The notes: generated from the sequence alone by a model not told the origin. DNA of 64,000 bases from Bradyrhizobium sp. ARR65 (GCF_000472385.1 NZ_AWZU01000012.1:1-64000); one strand, 5' to 3'. Counted from the first letter of the stretch, positions 53,843-62,483 are shown. A program made the numbers and translations.

Positions 53843-54563
53843 GGCAAGACCTATCCTCAACGTCGCAAAGCTCGTGAAGCGCTTTGGCGGCTTCCATGCG
53901 CTCGACGGGTTGAGCTTCCACGTCGTTCCCGGCGAGATCTTGGGACTGGTCGGTCCCAACGGCTCCGGCAAGACCACCGCCATCAACGTGATCTCCGGCC
54001 TCTACGCGCCCGATGGCGGCGAGGTGACACTGGATGGCCAGCCGATCGGCGGCATCGCCTCGCACAGGCTCGTGCACCGCGGCATCAACCGCACCTTCCA
54101 GGTGCCAAAGCCGTTCATGTCGCTGACGGTGCGCGAGAATGTCCAGGTCGCGCTCAGCCACGGCCGCCCGGCGGTGGCGCCGCCGAGCGTTGCCGATCTG
54201 CTCGACGAATATCGCCTCACCGAACTCGCCGATCGTCCGGCGTCCGAGCTCAACAGCGCCCAGCAGAAGATGTTGGATCTGACCCGCGCGCTCGCCACCC
54301 GTCCGCGGCTGCTCCTGCTCGACGAACTTGCCGCCGGGCTCAATCCGGCGGAGCTCGACTGGATCGCCGGGCGCATCAAGGCGCTGGCCGCAAGCGGCAT
54401 GGCGATCATCGTGGTCGAGCATTTGATGGGCTTTATCGAGCACATCACCGACCGCGTCATTGTCTTGAACGCCGGCAAGGAGATTTTTGAGGGCAAATTG
54501 GCTGCCGCCGTGCAGGAGCCGCAGGTGATCGAAGTGTTCCTGGGAGGCGAGCATGCCGCCTGA
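53832..54563 (+). CDS. livG: Liv-type ABC transporter ATPase (LivG-like)
   Basis: Cytoplasmic ATPase of 243 aa with Walker A GPNGSGKTT near residue 40 and Walker B LLLLDELAAGL near residue 155, catalytic Glu present. The ABC signature is unusual: ASELNSAQQKMLDLTRAL replaces the LSGGQ-like motif. The LivG of the first operon is also unusual here (VPAEKRR). The overlap with livF is 11 bases. Confidence 0.91.
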   Translation: MSPKARPILNVAKLVKRFGGFHALDGLSFHVVPGEILGLVGPNGSGKTTAINVISGLYAPDGGEVTLDGQPIGGIASHRLVHRGINRTFQVPKPFMSLTVRENVQVALSHGRPAVAPPSVADLLDEYRLTELADRPASELNSAQQKMLDLTRALATRPRLLLLDELAAGLNPAELDWIAGRIKALAASGMAIIVVEHLMGFIEHITDRVIVLNAGKEIFEGKLAAAVQEPQVIEVFLGGEHAA

Positions 54564-55272
54564 AGCCGCACCGCTGTTGAACGCTGCCGGCATCGAGGCC
54601 GGCTACGGCAGCATGCAGGTGTTGTGGGGCGTCGATCTCGACGTACGGCCCGGCGAAACCGTGCTGCTGCTGGGCGCCAACGGCGCCGGCAAGACCACCT
54701 TCCTGAAATCCTTGGTTGGCCTGGTCGAAGCGCGCCGCGGCACCATCCAGCTCGGCGGCGACGACATCACCCATATGCGCTCCAGCGACCGCATGCGGCG
54801 CGGCATGACCTACATGTCGGAGCTTGCGGTGTTTCCCGATCTCACCATCGAGGAAAATATCCGCATCGGCGCGCAGGCGCTCGGCCATGCCGATCCCGGC
54901 CGTCGCATGGAGGAGCTCTACCAGCTCTTTCCGGTCTTGCGCGACAAGCGGCGCGCGCTGGCTTCGAGTCTCTCCGGTGGCCAGCGCAAGATGCTCGGCA
55001 TCGCCAAGGCACTCTCCGCCGAGCCCAAGCTCCTTGTGATGGACGAGCCCTCGGCAGGGCTCTCGCCGTTGTTCGTCAAGGAAGTCATCCGCGTCCTCAG
55101 CGGTCTGCAGGGGCGGGGACTGGCGCTCTTGATCGCCGAGCAAAATATCAGTTTCCTGGAAGTCGCGACGCGGGTGTTCGTGCTGGAAGGCGGACGCATC
55201 CGCTTCTCCGGCACGGTGGCCGAGATGAGCGGAAATGAGGCCCTGCACCGCGCCTATTTCGGGCTGAAATGA
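54553..55272 (+). CDS. livF: Liv-type ABC transporter ATPase (LivF-like)
   Basis: Second ATPase of the importer, 239 aa. Walker A is GANGAGKTT, the signature LSGGQRKMLGIAKAL is canonical, and Walker B is LLVMDEPSAGL. The C-terminus NEALHRAYFGLK is typical. It overlaps the AtuA-family gene by 4 bases, which ties the importer to the downstream enzymes in one translation unit. Confidence 0.92.
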   Translation: MPPEAAPLLNAAGIEAGYGSMQVLWGVDLDVRPGETVLLLGANGAGKTTFLKSLVGLVEARRGTIQLGGDDITHMRSSDRMRRGMTYMSELAVFPDLTIEENIRIGAQALGHADPGRRMEELYQLFPVLRDKRRALASSLSGGQRKMLGIAKALSAEPKLLVMDEPSAGLSPLFVKEVIRVLSGLQGRGLALLIAEQNISFLEVATRVFVLEGGRIRFSGTVAEMSGNEALHRAYFGLK

Positions 55273-56612
55273 TGCGGACCATCAGAATAGGTTCCGGCGC
55301 AGGCTATTCGGGCGACCGTATCGAGCCGGCGGTCGAGCTCGCCGAAAAGGGCGACATCCACTACCTCGTGTTCGAATGCCTGGGCGAGCGCACGGTGGCG
55401 CTGGCGCAGCAGGCGCGCCTGAAGAATCCGGACCTCGGCTACGATCCGCTTTTGGAAGAGCGGATGCGCGCGGTGCTGCCCCTATGCGCCGCCAAAGCCA
55501 TCAAGATCGTCACCAATATGGGCGCGGCCAATCCGGAATCGGCGGCGAAGAAGACGGCGGAGATCGCGCGTTCACTCGGACTCTCGTCACTGAAGATCGC
55601 GGCCGTTGTCGGCGACGACGCGTTAGAGGCTTGCAGGCAAGGCGATCTGCCGATCCTGGAATTTGCCGGCACCATCAAGCAGCTCGGCAACCGCGTTATC
55701 TCCGCCAACGCCTATCTTGGCGCCGAGCCGATCGCGAACGCGCTCTCGGCCGGCGCCGACATCGTGATCACCGGCCGCGCCTCCGATCCCGCGCTGTTCC
55801 TGGCGCCGATGATCCATGCCTTCGGCTGGGCCATGGACGACTGGATTCTGCTGGGGAAGGGCACGGTCGCCGGACACTTGCTGGAGTGCGCTGGACAGAT
55901 CACCGGCGGCTATTTTGCCGATCCGCCCTACAAGGACGTCGCGGGCCTCGCGCGGCTCGGCTTTCCCATCGGCGAGGTCGGCGAGGACGGCTCGCTTGTC
56001 GTCACCAAGGTCGCCGGCTCGGGCGGCGCCGTCACCGCACGGACCTGCAAGGAGCAATTGCTCTACGAGGTGCACGATCCCACGCGATACATCCAGCCCG
56101 ACGTAGTGGCGGATTTCTCGCAAGTCGAGGTCGAGGAGATCGGACTGGATCGCGTCCGCATCACAGGCGGGCGCGGCACGGAGCGGACCGGGACGCTCAA
56201 GGTCTCGGTCGGCTATGTCGACAGTTTCATCGGCGAGGGACAGATCTCCTATGCCGGTCCCGGAGCATTGGCGCGCGGGCGGCTGGCGCTCGACATCGTC
56301 CGCGAGCGGCTGAAGCTGACCGGTGTTGCCGCGAGCGAATTGCGCTTCGACCTGATCGGAGTGGACTCGCTGCACGGGCCGCAAGTCTCGGCGCATGCCA
56401 ACGAGCCCTATGAGGTCCGTATCCGCGTCACCGGCCGCACCGAAAGTCTGCGCGAAGCGGTCAGGATCGGCAACGAGGTCGAGACGCTCTATACCAACGG
56501 CCCCGCCGGCGGCGGTGGCGCCTGGAAATCCGCCCGCGAGGTGGTGGCGGTCGCCTCCGTCCTGCTGCCGCGCGGACTGGCAAAACCGCAAGTGCGCTTT
56601 GTCCAGGTGTAA
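55269..56612 (+). CDS. AtuA-family (DUF1446) acyclic-terpene-utilization-like protein
   Basis: Protein of 447 aa with the AtuA/DUF1446 sequence IGSGAGYSGDRIEPAVELAE at the N-terminus, then VTNMGAANPESAAKK near residue 80 and ITGRASDPALFLAPMIH near residue 160. AtuA is needed for citronellol/geraniol use in Pseudomonas, but its reaction is unsettled, and homologues occur in many clusters without terpene genes. Here it follows the importer with an ATGA overlap and precedes its small companion by 4 bases. A role on the imported compound is inferred; a terpene substrate is not supported, because no other atu genes are present. Confidence 0.87.
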   Translation: MMRTIRIGSGAGYSGDRIEPAVELAEKGDIHYLVFECLGERTVALAQQARLKNPDLGYDPLLEERMRAVLPLCAAKAIKIVTNMGAANPESAAKKTAEIARSLGLSSLKIAAVVGDDALEACRQGDLPILEFAGTIKQLGNRVISANAYLGAEPIANALSAGADIVITGRASDPALFLAPMIHAFGWAMDDWILLGKGTVAGHLLECAGQITGGYFADPPYKDVAGLARLGFPIGEVGEDGSLVVTKVAGSGGAVTARTCKEQLLYEVHDPTRYIQPDVVADFSQVEVEEIGLDRVRITGGRGTERTGTLKVSVGYVDSFIGEGQISYAGPGALARGRLALDIVRERLKLTGVAASELRFDLIGVDSLHGPQVSAHANEPYEVRIRVTGRTESLREAVRIGNEVETLYTNGPAGGGGAWKSAREVVAVASVLLPRGLAKPQVRFVQV

Positions 56613-56616
56613 CGCG

Positions 56617-56937
56617 ATGAAGTTGCGCGAAATCGCTCATTCCCGCACCGGCGACAAGGGCAATACCTCAAACATTTCCGTGATCGCCTATGATCCGAGG
56701 GATTATCCGCTGCTGCTTGAGCAGGTCACTGCGGCCCGAGTGAAGGCCCATTTCGCTGGCGTTGTCGAAGGCGATGTGGTGCGCTATGAGCTGCCCAGGA
56801 TAGGTGCCCTGAACTTCGTGATGAGCCGGGCGCTCGGCGGCGGAGTGACGCGATCGCTGGCGCTGGACGCGCACGGCAAGTCGCTGTCATCAGCGCTGCT
56901 CGATCTGGAGATCGAGGCGCCTGTCGATAAGACCTAA
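56617..56937 (+). CDS. Small AtuA-associated domain protein
   Basis: Protein of 106 aa starting at ATG 56617. It matches the short domain that is fused to the C-terminus of some AtuA proteins or encoded next to them: LREIAHSRTGDKGNTSNISV at the N-terminus and LNFVMSRALGGGVTRSLALD near the end. The separate gene and 4-base spacing suggest it is the second subunit of the AtuA-like protein. No catalytic residues can be assigned. Confidence 0.87.
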   Translation: MKLREIAHSRTGDKGNTSNISVIAYDPRDYPLLLEQVTAARVKAHFAGVVEGDVVRYELPRIGALNFVMSRALGGGVTRSLALDAHGKSLSSALLDLEIEAPVDKT

Positions 56938-56954
56938 CCGAACTGTCAGGCGAG

Positions 56955-58313
56955 ATGATCATGACCAAGCTTCCGACCCTCAACTCACTCGCCGATGATC
57001 TCGAAGCCGGCCGCACCAGCGCCCGCAAGCTCACCGAGGAATGCCTCGCCAGGATCGCCGACCCCGCCGGCGAGGGGCAGCGCACCTTCATCCATGTCGA
57101 CAAGGAAGCGGCGCTGAATGCGGCTGAGGCGATGGATCGCCTGCGCAAAGCCAAGGCGGCGCCGTCGCGCTTTGCCGGCATTCCGATTTCCATCAAGGAC
57201 CTGTTCGACATCAAGGGGCAGGTGACCCGCGCGGGTTCGCGCGCGCTGGAGGATTCCGCCCCGGCCGAAGCCGATGCGCCGGTGGTCGCGCGGCTGCGCC
57301 GCGCCGGATTCATCGTGATCGGCCGCACCAACATGACCGAGTTCGCCTTTTCCGGCATCGGCATCAATCCGCATTACGGCACGCCCAAGGGCGCCTGGCG
57401 GCGGAGCGAAGGCCATATCCCCGGCGGCTCGTCCTCGGGTGCCGCGGTCTCCGTGCTCGACGGCATGGCCCATGGCGCGCTCGGCACCGACACCGGCGGC
57501 TCCTGCCGGATTCCGGCCGCCTATAACGGCATTGTCGGCTACAAGCCGACGCAGCGGCGCATTCCGCTCGACGGCGGCGTGCCGCTGTCGTTTTCATTGG
57601 ACAGCTATGGGCCGCTGGCGCGCAGTGTCGGCTGTTGCGCGATCCTCGATGCGGTGCTGGCGGACGAGCCGGTCACGCCGCTGCGTCAGCGCCCGATCAA
57701 GGGCGTGCGATTGGCAGTGCCGACCACCATCGTGCTGGACGAGCTTGATGAACCGGTGGCGCAGACCTTTGATCGTGTCCTGAGCACATTGTCGCGGCTG
57801 GGCGCCGAGATCGAACATATCGAAGTGCCGGAATTCCTCGATGCCGGCCCGATCAACAGCAAGGGCGGTTTCGCCGCCGCCGAAAGCTATGCCTGGCATC
57901 GCTATCTGCTCACCAGCAAGGGCGACGTCTACGATCCTCGTGTCTCCGTGCGCATCCTGCGTGGCGAGGCCATCAGCGCGGCGGACTATATCGATATGCT
58001 CAACGCGCGTCGTTCGCTGATTTCGCGCATCAATGCGCGGCTTGCGTCCTATGACGCGCTGGTGCTGCCGACCACGGCCAATACCCCGCCGCGCATCGCC
58101 GATCTCGCCGCCGACGATAAGGCGTTCACAAGGGCGAACCTGCGTTCCCTTCGCAACTGCTCGCTGATCAACCTGATCGACGGCTGCGCGATCTCGCTTC
58201 CTGCCCACAAGGAAGGCGAGGTGCCGGTGGGCTTCATGCTGGCAGCGCCCGGCGGCGCGGACCGCCGCATCTTCGAGCTTGCGGCAGCATTTGAGGGGGT
58301 GATCCGTGTTTGA
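56955..58313 (+). CDS. Amidase-signature family hydrolase
   Basis: Amidase of 452 aa. The Ser-cisSer-Lys triad is visible: Lys81 in GIPISIKDLFD, a Ser in GGSSSGAA near residue 160 and the nucleophile Ser183 in GTDTGGSCR. There is no glutamine-amidotransferase context such as gatB or gatC, so a free-standing amidase is likely. ATGs at 56955 and 56961 are both possible starts. It overlaps the DUF2848 gene by 8 bases. Position after the importer and AtuA pair suggests hydrolysis of an imported amide or of a pathway intermediate. Confidence 0.92.
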   Translation: MIMTKLPTLNSLADDLEAGRTSARKLTEECLARIADPAGEGQRTFIHVDKEAALNAAEAMDRLRKAKAAPSRFAGIPISIKDLFDIKGQVTRAGSRALEDSAPAEADAPVVARLRRAGFIVIGRTNMTEFAFSGIGINPHYGTPKGAWRRSEGHIPGGSSSGAAVSVLDGMAHGALGTDTGGSCRIPAAYNGIVGYKPTQRRIPLDGGVPLSFSLDSYGPLARSVGCCAILDAVLADEPVTPLRQRPIKGVRLAVPTTIVLDELDEPVAQTFDRVLSTLSRLGAEIEHIEVPEFLDAGPINSKGGFAAAESYAWHRYLLTSKGDVYDPRVSVRILRGEAISAADYIDMLNARRSLISRINARLASYDALVLPTTANTPPRIADLAADDKAFTRANLRSLRNCSLINLIDGCAISLPAHKEGEVPVGFMLAAPGGADRRIFELAAAFEGVIRV

Positions 58314-58992
58314 TCTCACCTTCACCGTCGATGCCAAGAGCACCACGACGCCGCTGACGCTCGCAATCGATCAGCTTGTGATCGCCGGCTGGACGGGGCG
58401 CGATCCGGTGGCGCGCGACAAGCACATTGCCGAGCTCGAGGCGCTCGGCATCGCGCGTCCCGCAACGACGCCGATTTACTACCGCGCCTCGGCGCGGCGG
58501 TTGACGCAGGAAGACAGCATCGAGGTCTGCGGCAACGAGTCCAGCGGCGAGGTCGAGTTCGTGCTGATCGGCTGGCAGGGGCGCATCTTCGTCGGCCTCG
58601 GCTCCGACCACACCGACCGCAAGGTCGAGACCTATAACGTCACCGTCTCCAAGCAGATGTGCGACAAGCCGATCGCGCCGGTGTTGTGGGAGCTGGAAGA
58701 CGTCGCCGCGCACTGGGACCGGTTGATTCTGCGCTCCTATGCCTGCACCGCAGGAAAGCGCGAGCTCTATCAGGAAGGCACGCTCGATGCGATGCTGCCG
58801 GTCGACGAGCTGGTCAAGCGCGGCTTTGAAGGCGGCAAACTGCCCGACGGTTGCGCCATGTTCGGCGGCACCTTTGCCGCCAAGGGCGGCATCCGCCCGG
58901 CGGAACGGTTCGAGTTCGAGCTGGAAGACCCGGTGCTGAAGCGCAGCATCCGGCACGCGTATGACATCGTGACGCTGCCGGTGCGGGGCTAG
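58306..58992 (+). CDS. DUF2848 family protein
   Basis: Protein of 228 aa with a GTG start inside the end of the amidase gene. It matches the DUF2848 family in length and in segments such as VIAGWTGRDPVARDKHIAEL, LIGWQGRIFVGLGSDHTDRK and MFGGTFAAKGGIRPAERFEF. The last part resembles the fold of fumarylacetoacetate-hydrolase-like proteins, so a lyase or hydrolase is plausible, but no activity is established. It ends the operon and is followed by palindromic repeats. Confidence 0.87.
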   Translation: MFDLTFTVDAKSTTTPLTLAIDQLVIAGWTGRDPVARDKHIAELEALGIARPATTPIYYRASARRLTQEDSIEVCGNESSGEVEFVLIGWQGRIFVGLGSDHTDRKVETYNVTVSKQMCDKPIAPVLWELEDVAAHWDRLILRSYACTAGKRELYQEGTLDAMLPVDELVKRGFEGGKLPDGCAMFGGTFAAKGGIRPAERFEFELEDPVLKRSIRHAYDIVTLPVRG

Positions 58993-59008
58993 CTCCATCC
59001 CGATCGCC

Positions 59009-59165
59009 ATTCCGGGATGATCCGAAGGACCAGACCTCCGATGCGCAATTGCGCATCGGAGAATCTCGAGATTCTCAGATGTGCAATTGCACATCAGTGT
59101 TCGATGCTGAGTTTATCATCGGGCCGGCCACAGGCCGGACCCGGCGGCATCGCCCCGGAATGACC
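59009..59165. repeat. Array of perfect palindromes within a 'cattccggg ... ccccggaatgac' element
   Basis: Three perfect palindromes lie almost end to end: a 24-base one (59037-59060, centred on caattg), gaatctcgagattc (59061-59074) and gatgtgcaattgcacatc (59078-59095). Outer flanks resemble the family at 47603-47681. It occupies the 240-base gap between DUF2848 and the oxygenase gene. Confidence 0.85.
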
Positions 59166-59232
59166 GGAGTTCGCAACCGGTTCCGTCAGAAATCGGGTGG
59201 TGGCACCCCGCGCGATCTGCGAGACTGCTGGC

Positions 59233-59982
59233 ATGATCGCACATGCAAAGAAAATCGTTCGTACGGTTCCATCGTCCGACGTCGCCGCCCGCGTCGAGGC
59301 CATCGATTGGGCGCGCGTGGAAAGCGAGCTCGATGCGCAGGGCTGCGCGGTGTTGAAGCAGCTTCTCACACCCGAGGAATGCCGGCGTCTCGCCGCGCTC
59401 TATCCTGACGATTCGCATTTCCGCAGCCGCATCGTGATGGCGCGGCACGGCTTTGGGCGTGGCGAGTACAAATATTTTTCCTACCCGTTGCCCGACGTCA
59501 TCGCGCAACTGCGTCCCCAGCTTTATGCGCGGCTTTGCGGCATCGCCAATCGCTGGAACGAGGCGATGGGGATCGATATCCGCTATCCCGAGCGGCATGA
59601 GGCTTTCCTCAAGCGCTGTCACGACGCGGGGCAAACGCGCGCAACACCGCTGCTGCTGCAATATGAGGCCGGCGATTACAACTGCCTGCACCAGGATCTC
59701 TATGGCGAGCACGTCTTCCCGCTGCAGGTCGCGATCCTGCTCTCGGAGCCGGGCCGGGATTTCGAAGGGGGCGAGTTCGTGCTGACGGAGCAGCGGCCGC
59801 GCATGCAGTCGCGCGCCGAGGTGGTCGCTCTATGCCAAGGCGATGCGGTCGCCTTTGCCGTGCATCACCGCCCGGTGCAGGGGACGCGCGGGCCTTATCG
59901 CGTGAACATGCGCCATGGCGTGAGCCGTCTCCGTGTAGGCCACCGCCATACCGTAGGCGTGATCTTTCACGACGCCAAATGA
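59233..59982 (+). CDS. 2-oxoglutarate/Fe(II)-dependent oxygenase paired with AlkB
   Basis: Protein of 249 aa from the ATG at 59233. The iron-binding HxD is His153-Gln-Asp155 in CLHQDLYGEH; the distal His and 2-oxoglutarate Arg probably lie in VHHRPVQGTRGPYRVNMRHG (residues 210-229). It resembles prolyl-4-hydroxylase-fold oxygenases found near ada/alkB genes in alphaproteobacteria. Its substrate is unknown. The stop overlaps the alkB start (ATGA), so the two should be made together. A nucleic-acid or protein repair role is inferred from this pairing. Confidence 0.82.
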   Translation: MIAHAKKIVRTVPSSDVAARVEAIDWARVESELDAQGCAVLKQLLTPEECRRLAALYPDDSHFRSRIVMARHGFGRGEYKYFSYPLPDVIAQLRPQLYARLCGIANRWNEAMGIDIRYPERHEAFLKRCHDAGQTRATPLLLQYEAGDYNCLHQDLYGEHVFPLQVAILLSEPGRDFEGGEFVLTEQRPRMQSRAEVVALCQGDAVAFAVHHRPVQGTRGPYRVNMRHGVSRLRVGHRHTVGVIFHDAK

Positions 59983-60632
59983 CTGCGGATTTGTTTGAAG
60001 GCGTCCTCGACGTTGGCCCTGCGCGGCAAAAGATCGCGGACGGCGCAACGCTGCTGCGCGGCTTTGCCAAGGCGTTCGAACATGATCTGATGCCCGCGTT
60101 GCACGCGATCATCGCGCAAGCCCCGTTTCGTCACATGCACACGCCGGGCGGTCACCAGATGTCCGTGGCGATGACCAATTGCGGCTCCCTCGGCTGGGTC
60201 ACCGATCGCAGCGGTTATCGCTACGACGCCATCGACCCGGAGATCGGAAAGCCCTGGCCCGCCATGCCGGCGGTTTTCCTCCTGCTGGCCCGAGAGGCCG
60301 CCGCTCGCGCGGGCTTCGCCGGCTTTGCGCCGGATGCCTGCCTGATCAACCGTTACGAGCCCGGCGCGCGCATGTCCCTGCACCAGGATCGCGACGAGCG
60401 CGATTTCGATCAGCCGATCGTTTCGGTCTCGCTCGGCCTTTCCGCCGTGTTTCTGTTCGGTGGCCCGAAACGCGCCGACAAGCCGCAGCGTTACCGGTTG
60501 CAACATGGCGACGTGGTCGTTTGGGGCGGCCCGTCGCGGTTGTTCTTTCACGGCGTCGCGCCGCTTGCCGATGGCGAACACGCATTGCTTGGCCGGCAGC
60601 GCATCAACCTGACGTTTCGGCGGGCGCGCTAG
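59979..60632 (+). CDS. alkB: Alkylated DNA repair dioxygenase AlkB
   Basis: 2-Oxoglutarate/Fe(II) dioxygenase of 217 aa that removes methyl lesions such as 1-methyladenine and 3-methylcytosine. The catalytic set is His135 and Asp137 (LHQDRDE), His191 (FFHGVAPL), Arg208 and Arg214 (RINLTFRR), matching the spacing of E. coli AlkB (131, 133, 187, 204, 210). The nucleotide-recognition lid region near MTNCGSLGWVTDRSGYRY is also present. It is translationally coupled to the upstream oxygenase. No ada gene is in the window. Confidence 0.95.
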   Translation: MTADLFEGVLDVGPARQKIADGATLLRGFAKAFEHDLMPALHAIIAQAPFRHMHTPGGHQMSVAMTNCGSLGWVTDRSGYRYDAIDPEIGKPWPAMPAVFLLLAREAAARAGFAGFAPDACLINRYEPGARMSLHQDRDERDFDQPIVSVSLGLSAVFLFGGPKRADKPQRYRLQHGDVVVWGGPSRLFFHGVAPLADGEHALLGRQRINLTFRRAR

Positions 60633-60706
60633 CTTCGTCCTGCGACCGAAGAGGAGCGATCCAGAGGTGCCGGGAAGAAGGCAGATCTGAATTGCCTCGC
60701 TCCGTC

Positions 60707-60811
60707 GTTCCGGGGCGACGCGATAGCATCGAACTCTGATGTGCAGTTCCACATCTGAGAACCTCGAGATTCCGGGTTCGCGCGCTAGTCGCGAGCGCCC
60801 CGGAATGACGG
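60707..60811. repeat. Palindromic repeat of the 'gttccgggg ... ccccggaatgac' family
   Basis: Related to the elements at 47603-47681 and 59009-59165. It shares gatgtgcagttccacatc (60738-60755), a decayed copy of the palindrome at 59078-59095, followed by ctcgagattccgggttcgcg. It lies between the convergent alkB and ThDP-enzyme genes. Confidence 0.8.
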
Positions 60812-60830
60812 AGAACAACGGCGGCGGTCA

Positions 60831-62456
60831 CTACGGCCGCGTCGGATGAATGAACGTCCAGGGCGAGACTTCCGAATCTCTTTCCACCTCGATCGCGACC
60901 AGATACGGCCCGCCATGCGCCAGCGCCTTTTCCAGCGCGGGCCGGAAGTGATCCGGCGAGGTGACGCGGCTGGCTGCGACGCCAAAGGACTCCGCGAGCT
61001 TGACAAAATCCGGGTTGACCAGGTCGGCCGCCACCACGCGGCCCTCAAAGCGGTTGCGCTGGTCGCGCCGGACATTGCCGTAGGCATTGTTGTTGAACAC
61101 CAGCGTCACCACGCCGATGTTGAATTGCACGGCGGTTGCGAGCTCCTGCACGCCGAACATGAAGCCACCGTCGCCGGTGATGGCGACCACCGCCTTGTCG
61201 GGATTGGCGACCTTGGCGCCGAGCGCGGTCGGAAAGCCCGAGCCGAGCGTGCCCTGATAGCCCGAGGTGATGAAGGTGCGCGGCTCGTAGACCGGGAAGC
61301 CGTACCAGGAGGCAAAGCCGACCTGCGACAGTTCGTCGGTGACGATGGCGTTGTCCGGCAGAACCTCGCGCAGGATGTTCAGATAGGCCATTTGCGGCTG
61401 CACCTGCTGAATGTCCTTGAGCGCAGCGGCGGAGGCTTCGGCGATCTCCGCGCGCCGGCCGCTGGTCTTGCGGTAGCCGGCCTTGCGGACGGCCGCGAGC
61501 AGGTCGCGCGTGCCCGCCTTCGCATCCGCTATGACCGCGACGTCGGGCGTGAGCCGCCGCATCTCCACCGGATCGATATCGATGCGCACCGATTTGATGC
61601 CCTCGGGCCGGAACGGCCAGCGGAACATGGTGGGCAACTCCATGCGGGTGCCGATGCCGAGCATCAGGTCGGTCTGCGGCCAGAGCTTGTAGGCGGCCGC
61701 GATGGTCAATCCCAATTCATGCGCGTTGGAGACGATGCCACGTCCGCTGCGGAACGCCACCACCGGCGCATCGATCAGTTCGGCAAGTTCGAGAATCTCT
61801 TCCCGCGCATCGGTGGCGCCGCTGCCGACAAAGATCATCGGCCGCTTGCTGGCGGCAATCAATGCCGCTGCATTCTTGATGCGATCGGGATCTGCAAGCG
61901 GCGCGGGGAATGCTTCGAACACTTTCGCCGGACCTGTTGCCGTGCGTTGCGTGAACACGTCCCAGGGCATTTCCAGCGCAGCCGGGCCACGCCGTCCCGA
62001 CAACATTTCCTGGAACGCACGCGCCACGAGCGTGGGCGCTACATCGGGATATTCGATGCGCTCCGCCCACTTCACGAAGGTGCGCAAGGTCGCAAGCTGG
62101 TCCGGCATCTCATGCAGATGCCCGCGCCCCTTGCCCAAAAATTCCGTCGGCACCTGTCCAGTCAGACACAGCACCGGCTCGTTCGAGCCGAAGGCGGTCA
62201 GCATGGCCGCGCCCGCATTGAGCACTCCGGGGCCGGGCACGACGCTGAACACGCCTACCTTGCCGCTCGATCGCGCATAGCCGTAGGCCATGTAGCCGCA
62301 GGCCTGCTCATGCCGTGCGCCGATCACCTTCAACTGCGCCTGTTGGAACGCGTCGAACAAGCCGTAAACCTGCGCGCCGGGCAGGCCGAACACCGTGTTG
62401 ATGCCGTGAGCGACAAGGCCGCTCACGATCGCTTCGCCGCCGGTCATTGTGGTCAT
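60831..62456 (-). CDS. Thiamine-diphosphate-dependent enzyme (acetolactate synthase-like)
   Basis: ThDP enzyme of 541 aa in the acetolactate synthase/benzoylformate decarboxylase superfamily. The catalytic Glu is Glu50 (ARHEQACGYMAYGYAR). The metal/ThDP-binding motif is GDGGFMFGVQELATAVQFN with VFNNNAYG at its end. A central FAD/nucleotide-like domain lies between. There is no small regulatory subunit gene nearby, so a biosynthetic acetolactate synthase is unlikely. A 2-oxoacid decarboxylase or carboligase for catabolism is more probable. The FAH-family gene is 27 bases upstream on the same strand. Confidence 0.88.
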   Translation of the reverse strand: MTTMTGGEAIVSGLVAHGINTVFGLPGAQVYGLFDAFQQAQLKVIGARHEQACGYMAYGYARSSGKVGVFSVVPGPGVLNAGAAMLTAFGSNEPVLCLTGQVPTEFLGKGRGHLHEMPDQLATLRTFVKWAERIEYPDVAPTLVARAFQEMLSGRRGPAALEMPWDVFTQRTATGPAKVFEAFPAPLADPDRIKNAAALIAASKRPMIFVGSGATDAREEILELAELIDAPVVAFRSGRGIVSNAHELGLTIAAAYKLWPQTDLMLGIGTRMELPTMFRWPFRPEGIKSVRIDIDPVEMRRLTPDVAVIADAKAGTRDLLAAVRKAGYRKTSGRRAEIAEASAAALKDIQQVQPQMAYLNILREVLPDNAIVTDELSQVGFASWYGFPVYEPRTFITSGYQGTLGSGFPTALGAKVANPDKAVVAITGDGGFMFGVQELATAVQFNIGVVTLVFNNNAYGNVRRDQRNRFEGRVVAADLVNPDFVKLAESFGVAASRVTSPDHFRPALEKALAHGGPYLVAIEVERDSEVSPWTFIHPTRP

Positions 62457-62483
62457 TGCGGGATCCAGTTGATTGCTTGTGGC

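Noticed and set aside
55269..56937. Terpene (citronellol/geraniol) utilisation cluster
   Set aside because: Only the AtuA-type pair is present. The carboxylase, acyl-CoA dehydrogenase and other atu genes are missing, and the neighbours are an importer and an amidase.
56955..58313. GatA subunit of the Asp/Glu-tRNA amidotransferase
   Set aside because: The triad is shared across amidases, but gatC and gatB are absent and the gene is embedded in a transport operon.
60831..62456. Biosynthetic acetolactate synthase large subunit (ilvB/ilvI)
   Set aside because: No regulatory subunit gene or ilvC follows, and the neighbours are catabolic; a different ThDP reaction is more likely.
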